DNA from: Kocuria coralli
GTDB taxonomy: Bacteria > Actinomycetota > Actinomycetes > Actinomycetales > Micrococcaceae
Length of the DNA: 33,567 nt
Reading direction: 5' to 3'
Assembly (NCBI RefSeq): GCF_008831305.1
Contig: NZ_ML708633.1
Span: forward strand, 1 to 33,567
Under the pieces are notes generated by a model, which saw only the letters and a list, made by a program, of their open reading frames with translations, was not told where the DNA came from and ran no database searches. The position numbers and the translations under genes were made by a program. This document shows, piece after piece, positions 25,776 to 33,199 of the stretch (positions within the stretch are counted from its first letter, which is position 1; each line of letters starts with the position of its first letter).

Positions 25776-27365
25776 ATGACCGAGAACCCCGCCCCCAAAC
25801 CGACGTCGACCTCCGCCCCGGGCCTCGAACCGTGGCAGCGCCCGGTCGACCCCTATGTGGAGTCCGTCCTGGGCGGTGACGACGACGATGTGATCGAGCG
25901 TCTCAACGCCATCGACGACGACGAAGCCGACCAGCGTGCCGAGGCCCTGCGCGCCGGCCTGGACGACTACGACCTGGACGACGAGGACCTGGCCCTGCTC
26001 GAGGCCTGGGAGGACGACTCCCTGGGCGTCCTGACCCGCAAGCCCGCGCCGGTGGTGGCCGTGGTGGGCCGCCCGAACGTGGGCAAGTCCACGCTGGTCA
26101 ACCGCGTGATCGGCCGCCGCGAGGCCGTGGTGGAGGACGTGCCCGGAGTGACCCGCGACCGCGTCTCCTACAGCGCCGAATGGCTCGGCCGCCCGTTCAC
26201 CATGGTGGACACCGGCGGCTGGGAGTCCGATGCCCGCGGGATCGACAAGACCGTGGCCGACCAGGCCGAGCTGGCCGTGCAGCGCGCCGACGCTGTGCTG
26301 CTGGTGCTGGACGCCACCGTGGGCGTGACCGCCTCGGACGAGGCGATCGTGAAGATGCTGCGCGGCGCCGGGCGCCCCGTGATCCTGGTGGCCAACAAGT
26401 GCGACTCGCCCGCCCTGGAGCTGCAGGCCACCGAGCTGTGGTCGCTGGGCATGGGGGAGCCGTACCCGGTCTCCGCCCTGCACGGCAAGGGCGCCGGCGA
26501 CCTGCTGGACGCCCTGTTCGAGGTGCTGCCGCAGTTCTCCGAGGTGGCCGAGCCCGAGGTGGTGGGCGGTCCGCGGCGCGTGGCGCTGGTGGGCCGGCCC
26601 AACGTGGGCAAGTCCTCGCTGCTGAACAAGCTGGCGGGCTCCGAGCGGGTGGTGGTCAACGAACTGGCCGGGACCACCCGCGATCCCGTGGACGAGATGA
26701 TCGAGCTGGGTGGCCGCCCCTGGCGCTTCGTGGACACCGCCGGCATCCGCCGCCGGGTGCACATGCAGAAGGGCGCGGACTACTACGCCTCGCTGCGCAC
26801 CCAGTCCGCCCTGGAGCGGACCGAGGTGGCCGTGGTGCTCCTGGACGTCTCCGAGCCCCTGGCGGAGCAGGACGTGCGCATCCTGCAGATGGCCATCGAC
26901 TCCGGCCGCGCCCTGGTGCTGGCCTTCAACAAGTGGGACCTGCTGGACGAGGAGCGGCGCTACTACCTGGACCGCGAGATCGAGAAGGACCTGGCCCATG
27001 TGGCCTGGGCGCCCCGAGTGAACATCTCGGCGAAGACCGGCTGGCACAAGGACAAGCTCGTCCCCGCTCTGGAGAAGTCCCTGGACTCCTGGGACACCCG
27101 CATCCCGACCGGTCGGCTCAACTCGTTCCTGGGCGAACTGGTCGCGGCCCACCCGCACCCGCTGCGCGGGGGCAAGCAGCCGCGCATCCTGTTCGGCACC
27201 CAGGCGTCCTCCCGCCCGCCCAAGTTCGTGCTGTTCACCACGGGCTTCCTGGATCCGGGATACCGCCGGTTCATCACCCGGCGGCTGCGGGAGACCTTCG
27301 GCTTCGAGGGCACCCCGATCGAGGTGGCCATGCGCGTCCGCGAGCGGCGGTCCCGCAGACGCTGA
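25776..27365 (+). CDS. der: Double-GTPase ribosome assembly factor Der (EngA)
   Basis: This 529-residue GTPase is essential for 50S subunit maturation. It has two tandem GTPase domains: G1 motifs GRPNVGKS at 98-105 and again at about 272-279, each followed by DTGG or DTAG, with NKCD and NKWD as G4 motifs, then a C-terminal KH-like domain ending in Arg-rich [10 protein letters not shown]. The first 88 residues are an acidic extension ([16 protein letters not shown]) absent from the E. coli protein but common in actinobacteria. The ATG at 25776 has the strong site GAGAGGAGGG. It follows cmk by 48 nt. A clear terminator lies 12 nt after the stop. Confidence 0.95.
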   Translation: MTENPAPKPTSTSAPGLEPWQRPVDPYVESVLGGDDDDVIERLNAIDDDEADQRAEALRAGLDDYDLDDEDLALLEAWEDDSLGVLTRKPAPVVAVVGRPNVGKSTLVNRVIGRREAVVEDVPGVTRDRVSYSAEWLGRPFTMVDTGGWESDARGIDKTVADQAELAVQRADAVLLVLDATVGVTASDEAIVKMLRGAGRPVILVANKCDSPALELQATELWSLGMGEPYPVSALHGKGAGDLLDALFEVLPQFSEVAEPEVVGGPRRVALVGRPNVGKSSLLNKLAGSERVVVNELAGTTRDPVDEMIELGGRPWRFVDTAGIRRRVHMQKGADYYASLRTQSALERTEVAVVLLDVSEPLAEQDVRILQMAIDSGRALVLAFNKWDLLDEERRYYLDREIEKDLAHVAWAPRVNISAKTGWHKDKLVPALEKSLDSWDTRIPTGRLNSFLGELVAAHPHPLRGGKQPRILFGTQASSRPPKFVLFTTGFLDPGYRRFITRRLRETFGFEGTPIEVAMRVRERRSRRR

Positions 27366-27376
27366 GCTCTCCGCTG

Positions 27377-27414
27377 AAAGGGCCTGTGCCGTCGACGACG
27401 GTGCAGGCCTTTTC
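27377..27414 (+). terminator. Intrinsic terminator of der
   Basis: Arms 27377-27393 and 27397-27412 form a 16-bp stem with one bulged G and two G-U pairs around a GAC loop, followed by TTCTC; four T lie at the end of the stem and beyond (27410-27413). It separates der from the pyruvate carboxylase promoter. Confidence 0.7.
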
Positions 27415-27445
27415 TCGTCGGGGGAGGCCGCGGTTCATGGCGGCG

Positions 27446-27526
27446 GGTTACGCGGCGGACACCTGGCGCTGATATGAAGAAGTCGGCATGACAATGCGGC
27501 GGGGGTCACGTAATGGACACCTGCCG
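27446..27526 (+). repeat. Two 23-bp direct repeats before the pyruvate carboxylase promoter
   Basis: GGTTACGCGGCGGACACCTG (27446-27465, followed by GCG) and GGTCACGTAATGGACACCTG (27504-27523, followed by CCG) match at 17 of 23 positions, with the cores GGACACCTG identical, 58 bp apart. The second copy ends 3 nt before the TAAGCT -10 box, so they may be binding sites for a regulator of pyc. The regulator is unknown. Confidence 0.5.
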
Positions 27527-27529
27527 CCG

Positions 27530-27535
27530 TAAGCT
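27530..27535 (+). promoter_or_regulatory. Putative -10 box TAAGCT for pyc
   Basis: TAAGCT fits TANNNT, giving a start near 27542 and a leader of about 115 nt that ends in a good ribosome binding site (GAAGAAGGAG) before the GTG at 27657. The leader contains no recognised riboswitch. Confidence 0.4.
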
Positions 27536-27656
27536 AGTGCCACGCTGTGCCCGGCCGATGAGGCGTGGGGCAGCAGCCCGCATCAACTGCAGCAGGGACT
27601 GACGCCGGCCTCTCAACAAGGGTCGCCAGGAGGCAGTCCCGGAAGAAGGAGCGCCC

Positions 27657-30600
27657 GTGTTCGAGAAGATCCTGGTGGCCAACCGCGGCGAGATCGCCGT
27701 TCGCGCCTTTAGAGCGGCCTATGAGCTCGGTGCCAAGACCGTGGCTGTCTACCCGTTCGAGGACCGGAACTCGATTCACCGGCAGAAGGCGGACGAGGCC
27801 TACCGGATCGGCACCGAAGGGCACCCCGTCAAGGCGTACCTGAACGTCGACGAGATCATCCGCGTGGCCAAGGAGTCCGGTGCCGACGCCGTGTACCCGG
27901 GCTACGGCTTCCTCTCCGAGAACCCCGGCCTGGCCAAGGCCTGCGCCGAGAACGGCATCACCTTCATCGGCCCCTCCGCTGACGTGCTGGACCTGGCTGG
28001 CAACAAGGTCGCCGCGCTGAAGGCCGCCAAGAAGGCGGGCATCCCCACGCTGGTGGACTCGGAGCCGTCGTCGGACCCCGAAGAGCTGATCGCCGCGGCC
28101 GACGAGATCGGCTTCCCGATCTTCGTCAAGGCCGTCGCCGGCGGTGGTGGTCGCGGCATGCGCCGCGTGGAGACCCCCGCCGAGCTGCCCGACGCCCTCG
28201 AATCCGCCATGAGGGAGGCCGGCACCGCGTTCGGCGATCCCACCGTGTTCCTCGAGCAGGCCGTGCTGCGCCCGCGGCACATCGAGGTCCAGGTGCTGGC
28301 CGACAGTACGGGCGAGACCGTGCACCTGTTCGAGCGCGACTGCTCGCTGCAGCGCCGCCACCAGAAGGTCGTCGAGATCGCTCCGGCACCCAACCTGGAC
28401 CCGGAGGTGCGCGATGCCCTGCACAAGGACGCCGTCGCATTCGCCAAGGAGCTCGGCTACGTCAACGCCGGCACGGTCGAGTTCCTGCTCGACACCGTGG
28501 GGGAGCGGGCCGGCGAGCACGTGTTCATCGAGATGAACCCGCGTATCCAGGTCGAGCACACGGTGACCGAGGAGGTCACCGACGTCGACCTAGTCCAGGC
28601 GCAGATGCGCATCGCCGCGGGGGAGACCCTGGCCGACATCGGGATCAGGCAGGACGAGCTGCAGGTCCGCGGCTTCGCGATGCAGAGCCGGATCACCACC
28701 GAGGACCCGGCCAACGGCTTCCGTCCCGACGTCGGGAAGGTGACCGCCTACCGCTCCGCCGGTGGCGCGGGCGTCCGCCTGGACGGCGGAACCCTGTACT
28801 CGGGTGCGGAGATCTCGCCTCACTTCGACTCCATGCTGGTCAAGCTCACCTGCCGCGGCCGCGACTACCAGACCGCCGTGCACCGCGCGCGGCGTGCGCT
28901 GGCCGAGTTCCGTATCCGCGGCGTGGCCACCAATATCCCGTTCCTGCAGTCGGTGCTCGAGGACCCGGAGTTCCTGGCGGGCAACGTGACCACGGACTTC
29001 ATCGAGCGCCGTCCCGAGCTGCTCGAGGCCCGCGGCTCCGCGGACCGCGGTACCCGCGCACTGACCTACCTGGCCGAGGTCACGGTCAACAAGCCCAACG
29101 GTGAGCGCATCGAGGGCATCGACCCTCGGACCAAGCTGCCCCGCTTCCCCGACGACAAGGTCGAGGACCCGGACCGCTCGCCGTTCGACGGCCCCGGTCA
29201 GTCCGCGCCCCCGGCGGGCTGGCGCAAGGTACTGCTGGAGGAGGGCCCCGAGGGCTTTGCGGCCAAGCTGCGCGCGCAGACCGTCGTCGGTGTCACAGAC
29301 ACGACCTTCCGCGATGCCCACCAGTCCCTGCTGGCCACCCGTATTCGCACCCGTGACCTGCTCGCCGCCGCGCCGGCCTACGCGCACACGCTGCCGCAGC
29401 TGTTCTCGGTCGAGGCCTGGGGCGGTGCGACCTACGACGTCGCCCTGCGATTCCTGGCCGAGGATCCCTGGGAGCGGCTGCGCCTGCTGCGCGAGGCGAT
29501 GCCGAACATCCCGATCCAGATGCTGCTGCGCGGCCGCAACACGGTGGGCTACACCCCGTACCCCACCGAGGTGACCGACGCGTTCGTGCAGGAGGCGGCC
29601 GAGACCGGTGTGGACATCTTCCGCATCTTCGACGCGCTCAACGACGTCTCCCAGATGGCCCCGGCGATCGCCGCCGTGCGCAAGACCGGCACCGCGGTGG
29701 CCGAGGTGGCGCTGTGCTACACCTCCGACCTGCTGGATCCGGAGGAGAAGGTCTACACGCTCGACTACTACCTGGACCTGGCCCAGCAGTGCGTCGACGC
29801 CGGTGCCCACATCCTGGCGATCAAGGACATGGCCGGGCTGCTGCGCCCGGAGGCGGCGCGCCGCCTGGTCTCCGCGCTGCGTGAGCGCTTCGACCTGCCC
29901 GTCCACCTGCACACCCACGACACCGCCGGTGGGCAGGTCGGCACGCTGCTGACCGCCATCGACGCGGGCGTGGACGCGGTCGACGTCGCCTCGGCGACCA
30001 TGGCGGGCACGACGTCGCAGCCCTCCGCCTCCGCCCTCGTGGCCGCACTGGCGCACACCGAGCGGGACACGGGGATCTCCCTGCAGGCCGTCTCCGACCT
30101 GGAGCCGTACTGGGAGACCATCCGCGGGATCTACAAGCCGTTCGAGTCCGGGCTGTCCGGGCCGACCGGCCGCGTGTACCGGCACGAGATCCCGGGCGGC
30201 CAGCTGTCGAACCTGCGCCAGCAGGCGATCGCGCTGGGCCTGGGGGAGAAGTTCGAGCAGGTCGAGGACATGTACTACGCGGCCGACCGGATGCTGGGGC
30301 ACCTGGTGAAGGTCACGCCGTCGTCGAAGGTCGTGGGCGACCTCGCCCTGCAGCTGGTGGGCATGAACGTGGACCCGGCCGAGTTCGAGGAGAGCCCGCA
30401 GAAGTTCGACATCCCGGACTCGGTGATCGGCTTCCTCAACGGCGAGCTGGGCACCCCGCCCGCCGGATGGCCGGAGCCGTTCCGCACCAAGGCGCTGGAG
30501 GGCCGGCACGAGAAGCCCGCCGTGGCGGACCTGTCGGACGAGGACCTGGCGGGACTCAACGGCGAATCGGCCGTGCGGCGCGCGACCCTGAACCGGCTGC

Positions 30601-31109
30601 TGTTCCCCGGCCCCACCCGCGACTTCGAGGCGCAGCAGAAGCAGTACGGCGACGTCTCCGTGCTGCACACCCGCGACTTCCTGTACGGGCTCATGCCCGA
30701 TCGCGAGCACGTGATCTCGCTGGGCAAGGGCGTGCGCCTGCTGGTGACCCTGCAGGCCATCGGCCCGGCCGACGACAAGGGCATGCGCACCGTGATGGTG
30801 ACCCTCAACGGCCAGATGCGCATGCTGGAGATCCGCGATACCTCGGTGGCCACCGACCACGTGGAGGCCGAGAAGGCGGATGCCTCCAAGCCGGGCCATG
30901 TGGCGGCTCCGTTCGCCGGGTCGATCACGGCGACGGTGTCCGCGGGCGACGAGGTCTCCGCGGGCGATCGGGTGGCCACCATCGAGGCCATGAAGATGGA
31001 GGCCTCCGTGACCACCCAGGTGGGCGGCAAGGTCACCCGCGTGGTCGTCCCGGGGCCGTCGCCGGTCGACGGCGGCGACCTGGTGGTGGAGATCGAGCCT
31101 GCTTCGTGA
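27657..31109 (+). CDS. pyc: Pyruvate carboxylase
   Basis: This 1150-residue single-chain enzyme carboxylates pyruvate to oxaloacetate with ATP and bicarbonate, using covalent biotin. The N-terminal biotin carboxylase (1 to about 450) opens with FEKILVANRGEIAVR and has the ATP-grasp loop GGGGRGMRRV at about 161-170. The carboxyltransferase domain starts near DTTFRDAHQSLLATR (from 548), with the metal-site HLHTHDTAG later. A conserved allosteric/tetramerisation region follows, and the biotinyl domain at the C-terminus has EAMKME, with Lys1113 as the biotin site. All domains are complete and the length is normal. The GTG start fits the ribosome binding site and the homology. The gene stands alone, with its own promoter and a terminator at 31162-31200. 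Oxaloacetate made here also feeds the PrpC reaction. Confidence 0.97.
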   Translation: MFEKILVANRGEIAVRAFRAAYELGAKTVAVYPFEDRNSIHRQKADEAYRIGTEGHPVKAYLNVDEIIRVAKESGADAVYPGYGFLSENPGLAKACAENGITFIGPSADVLDLAGNKVAALKAAKKAGIPTLVDSEPSSDPEELIAAADEIGFPIFVKAVAGGGGRGMRRVETPAELPDALESAMREAGTAFGDPTVFLEQAVLRPRHIEVQVLADSTGETVHLFERDCSLQRRHQKVVEIAPAPNLDPEVRDALHKDAVAFAKELGYVNAGTVEFLLDTVGERAGEHVFIEMNPRIQVEHTVTEEVTDVDLVQAQMRIAAGETLADIGIRQDELQVRGFAMQSRITTEDPANGFRPDVGKVTAYRSAGGAGVRLDGGTLYSGAEISPHFDSMLVKLTCRGRDYQTAVHRARRALAEFRIRGVATNIPFLQSVLEDPEFLAGNVTTDFIERRPELLEARGSADRGTRALTYLAEVTVNKPNGERIEGIDPRTKLPRFPDDKVEDPDRSPFDGPGQSAPPAGWRKVLLEEGPEGFAAKLRAQTVVGVTDTTFRDAHQSLLATRIRTRDLLAAAPAYAHTLPQLFSVEAWGGATYDVALRFLAEDPWERLRLLREAMPNIPIQMLLRGRNTVGYTPYPTEVTDAFVQEAAETGVDIFRIFDALNDVSQMAPAIAAVRKTGTAVAEVALCYTSDLLDPEEKVYTLDYYLDLAQQCVDAGAHILAIKDMAGLLRPEAARRLVSALRERFDLPVHLHTHDTAGGQVGTLLTAIDAGVDAVDVASATMAGTTSQPSASALVAALAHTERDTGISLQAVSDLEPYWETIRGIYKPFESGLSGPTGRVYRHEIPGGQLSNLRQQAIALGLGEKFEQVEDMYYAADRMLGHLVKVTPSSKVVGDLALQLVGMNVDPAEFEESPQKFDIPDSVIGFLNGELGTPPAGWPEPFRTKALEGRHEKPAVADLSDEDLAGLNGESAVRRATLNRLLFPGPTRDFEAQQKQYGDVSVLHTRDFLYGLMPDREHVISLGKGVRLLVTLQAIGPADDKGMRTVMVTLNGQMRMLEIRDTSVATDHVEAEKADASKPGHVAAPFAGSITATVSAGDEVSAGDRVATIEAMKMEASVTTQVGGKVTRVVVPGPSPVDGGDLVVEIEPAS

Positions 31110-31161
31110 GGTTCGGCGAGGTTTCGCGTGAGTCACCGCTCACGGTGATCTGAGTACGTGT

Positions 31162-31200
31162 CCCAACGGCCCGGCGATGTGAAATCGCCGGGCCGTTGGG
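31162..31200. terminator. Terminator after pyc
   Basis: CCCAACGGCCCGGCGAT (31162-31178) pairs perfectly with ATCGCCGGGCCGTTGGG (31184-31200) around GTGAA. There is no T-run. The hairpin closes the pyc transcript ahead of the tRNA gene. Confidence 0.75.
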
Positions 31201-31269
31201 GTAATGTGTAGCGGGTGCTCGGGGCGATCCCGGTGATCGTGACGGGCATCTTGGACGGTCCGCCGTCCA

Positions 31270-31343
31270 CGGGTTGTGGCGCAGCTTGGTAGCGCACCTC
31301 ACTGGGGGTGAGGGGGTCGCAGGTTCAAATCCTGTCAACCCGA
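31270..31343 (+). tRNA. tRNA-Pro, anticodon GGG
   Basis: The 74-nt sequence folds as a full cloverleaf: acceptor CGGGTTG/CAACCCG, D stem GCGC/GCGC with loop AGCTTGGTA, anticodon stem CCTCA/TGAGG with the seven-base loop CTGGGGG (anticodon GGG, reading CCC), a 5-nt variable region, and T arm GCAGG-TTCAAAT-CCTGT. The discriminator is A31343; CCA is not encoded. A strong terminator follows at once. The gene marks the border between the housekeeping block and an accessory-looking stretch. Confidence 0.95.
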
Positions 31344-31349
31344 CTTTTT

Positions 31350-31405
31350 GTCCTGAGTTGCGACATCGTTTACGGACGTGTCGCGGCTCAGGACTTTTTG
31401 TTTTC
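31350..31405 (+). terminator. Intrinsic terminator of the tRNA-Pro gene
   Basis: GTCCTGAGTTGCGACA (31350-31365) pairs with TGTCGCGGCTCAGGAC (31379-31394), 16 bp with two G-U pairs and a 13-nt loop, followed by TTTTTGTTTTC. TTTTTG also precedes the left arm, so the T-rich stretch is duplicated on both sides of the stem. Confidence 0.85.
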
Positions 31406-31461
31406 TGCCGGCGCTCTGGAGAGCTCTTTGAGCTCCGGCTTGGGCTGTCAGTGGTGTCTCC

Positions 31462-31467
31462 TAGGCT
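31462..31467 (+). promoter_or_regulatory. -10 box TAGGCT of a leaderless promoter
   Basis: TAGGCT ends 6 nt before the ATG at 31474, so the expected +1 falls exactly on the A of the start codon; no Shine-Dalgarno sequence exists. TTGGGC (31440-31445), 16 nt upstream, is a possible -35 box. Confidence 0.55.
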
Positions 31468-31473
31468 TGCCGC

Positions 31474-32199
31474 ATGGGGCGCGAACGCAGCTACAGCGAT
31501 GAGCAGTTGGTCCGTGCCATCGCATTGTCGAGTTCCTGGCGAGCGACGTTGCGCCAACTGGGGCTGGTGGCGACCTCCGCGGGCGCTATGAGGTCGGTGC
31601 GCGCCCGCGCAGACGATCTTGGCCTCGACTACCGGCACTTCAAAGGGCAGCGCCGGTGGACAAATGACCAGCTTCGCACGGCGATCGCTGTCTCGGGAAC
31701 CTGGTCCGAGGTCGTGGATGCGCTCGGCCTTTTAGGCGGATCTGCCTTGGCCACGGTGAAAGGTCACGCATTACGGCTCGGTCTTGATACCGCGCACCTC
31801 ACGGTGCCCCCATTGTCGGCCGTTGCGGGAGAATGCCGACCTGACGTCGCTCATCTCAGTCGCGCGGGTTCACTTCTTGCAGCTGCGTGGTTCACATTGT
31901 GCGGACAGGAGGTCTCCTGGCCTCTCGAGCCCAGTCGGTACGATCTCCTAGTTCGCGCTCAGGCAGCAGTGCGCAAAGTGCAGGTGAAGACGACGACGGT
32001 ACGCGCAGGGCATACCTGGAAGGTGTACCTCTCGACTGCGCGCCGTGAACGTAAGACATACGACCCGGATGAGATCGACGACTTCTTCATCATTGATGGT
32101 GACCTGAACTACTTCCTCATCCCAGTCTCTGCTGTCGGCGGGTTGCACCTGATCCACGTCGGCGCTTATGACCGCTACCGAATGGCCTCAGGAATCTGA
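31474..32199 (+). CDS. PD-(D/E)XK nuclease-like protein with two tandem DNA-binding repeats
   Basis: The 241-residue product has two copies of a helical motif of about 50 residues: 7-56 (SDEQLVRAIALSSSWRATLR, ending LGLDYRHF) and 62-110 (TNDQLRTAIAVSGTWSEVVD, ending LGLDTAHL). This motif is familiar from the N-termini of phage and homing-type HNH endonucleases, where it reads DNA. The C-terminal half (about 128-235) looks like the group I intron-associated PD-(D/E)XK endonuclease family (I-Ssp6803I type): YDLLV with Asp157, then VQVKTT with Gln170 and Lys172, and DDFFIIDGDLNYFLIPV. The usual helix-1 Glu is not evident. It is the first gene after tRNA-Pro, has its own leaderless promoter, and its base use is less GC-rich than the core genes, suggesting acquisition. 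Target and activity are unknown; it could also be an orphan restriction-like protein. Confidence 0.72.
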   Translation: MGRERSYSDEQLVRAIALSSSWRATLRQLGLVATSAGAMRSVRARADDLGLDYRHFKGQRRWTNDQLRTAIAVSGTWSEVVDALGLLGGSALATVKGHALRLGLDTAHLTVPPLSAVAGECRPDVAHLSRAGSLLAAAWFTLCGQEVSWPLEPSRYDLLVRAQAAVRKVQVKTTTVRAGHTWKVYLSTARRERKTYDPDEIDDFFIIDGDLNYFLIPVSAVGGLHLIHVGAYDRYRMASGI

Positions 32200-32263
32200 A
32201 CGGCACCCAGGGCGCTTCACATCCTCACGGATCAGAGGCTACGAACAAAGTAAACGGGGGCGG

Positions 32264-32290
32264 AGCGAATGGTCTGTTCGCTTTCGTTTT
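32264..32290 (+). terminator. Probable terminator of the nuclease gene
   Basis: AGCGAA (32264-32269) pairs with TTCGCT (32277-32282) around a 7-nt loop, followed by TTCGTTTT. The stem is short. The 32200-32357 gap between the convergent genes holds no other clear signal. Confidence 0.5.
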
Positions 32291-32357
32291 CAGCCGCTTC
32301 AGTTCCGGCAGTCTGCACCCCTGATGGCTTCCGGTTGTTCTTGTCGTCTTATTCGAT

Positions 32358-32840
32358 TCAGTGGATGCCGTGTCGTGCTAGGTACGCCTGGTGGCCCTCG
32401 ATGAGCGCGCGCTGCGCCGTCCCCAGGTGCGGTTCCGCCAGCAGGTTTCCCGGCGAGGTCGGCGATTCCCACAGCGCGTCGATCTCGACGACCGCACCAT
32501 CGTGCAGCTGGGCCAGTGCAGCGAGTCGGCGTCGGCTGCCCGGCGGTGGTACATGGATCTGACGCACCGCCTGCCAGGGCAGTGACTTCGCAGCACCAAG
32601 GAAGCCGCACCAGATGAATCGATCCGGCTGGATCTCCAGGCGGGCTCTGCGCCCCATCCAGAGGTTGAGCCATCCGCCGGCGAACAGCAGAACGGGTGCG
32701 AACAAGAAGATGAGAAACATGGATTCCCGCATCGCGATGGCGAGGATCATGAAGCATGCGAGTGCGAGAACTCCCATGGCGATCAAAACCCAGCCGACGA
32801 CGACTGAAACTTTGCCCTGCCTGCGAACTATCTGGTTCAC
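32358..32840 (-). CDS. Small membrane protein with PH-like domain
   Basis: This 160-residue protein has a short basic N-terminus (NQIVRRQGK), two hydrophobic helices at about 12-37 and 40-61 joined by a tight turn, and a cytoplasmic domain of about 95 residues containing ARLEIQPDRFIWCGFLGAAKSLPWQAVRQIHVPP. The strand pattern and the LPW..V..I segment resemble the bacterial PH-like (bPH) domains of small actinobacterial membrane proteins. Function is unknown. The GTG start at 32840 is supported by AAGGAG 6 nt upstream on the minus strand. It is convergent with the nuclease gene and followed upstream by insertion-sequence debris, so its natural neighbours may be lost. Confidence 0.7.
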   Translation of the reverse strand: MNQIVRRQGKVSVVVGWVLIAMGVLALACFMILAIAMRESMFLIFLFAPVLLFAGGWLNLWMGRRARLEIQPDRFIWCGFLGAAKSLPWQAVRQIHVPPPGSRRRLAALAQLHDGAVVEIDALWESPTSPGNLLAEPHLGTAQRALIEGHQAYLARHGIH

Positions 32841-32941
32841 CGCGCTCCTTCTGCCAACGGTTCGCGTCGGCTTCGTTCACTTCCACGAGTGCTTCGTCTT
32901 CGCATAGTCTTGCAAACCATGCTGCATATGGGTTGACACCG

Positions 32942-33199
32942 CTATCGATGCGGCCTGGCGATATCGAGGCCGGCGAACGGGGAGAGGAACACGGCCCGCT
33001 TCAAGACCTTGTTTCCTCGCCGGGAGGGCGACTCGCCTCGGATCGAGGTGCCCGGCGGTCGGGAAGTGTTTCCCGACGATCTCTTCAACAGCTGCGGCGA
33101 TGTCGTCGTCGAAGCCGCAAAGCATGGAGAGTTCCGCGATCTGCTCGTCGGCGACTTTGATCGAGCGGAGCGTCGCCGGGGGACTGCTGCACGGAGAGG
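32942..33199 (-). pseudogene. Decayed IS110-family transposase fragment
   Basis: Two pieces of an IS110-type transposase C-terminal half are readable in different frames. First EEIVGKHFPTAGHL (about 33086-33045), corresponding to the family's usual EVAGK-F-TAGHLAAYAGLAP segment; then, one frame over, GTSIRGESPSRRGNKVLKRA (33052-32993), continuing VFLSPFAGL and ending at a TAG (32944-32942). About 15-20 residues normally lie between these two pieces. They join at GGCACCTCG, a sequence that could encode both GHL and GTS, so the loss looks like a microhomology deletion. The part further upstream (33199-33090, with SIKVADEQIAELSMLCGF) I do not recognise. The C-terminal end of the transposase is also missing. 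The fragment is cut at 33199 by the IS3-type element. Confidence 0.6.

Noticed and set aside
28590-31136. 848-codon minus-strand frame opposite pyc
   Set aside because: It is a typical GC-rich shadow frame, His/Arg/Gly-rich, opposite a strongly conserved gene.
32168-32404. 78-codon plus-strand frame between the nuclease and the membrane protein
   Set aside because: It overlaps the nuclease end and runs antisense to the membrane protein; no motif or ribosome binding site.
32877-33125. Intact 82-residue hypothetical gene on the minus strand
   Set aside because: It contains part of an IS110 transposase (GKHFPTAGHL) and then runs in the wrong frame; it is better explained as a decayed fragment.
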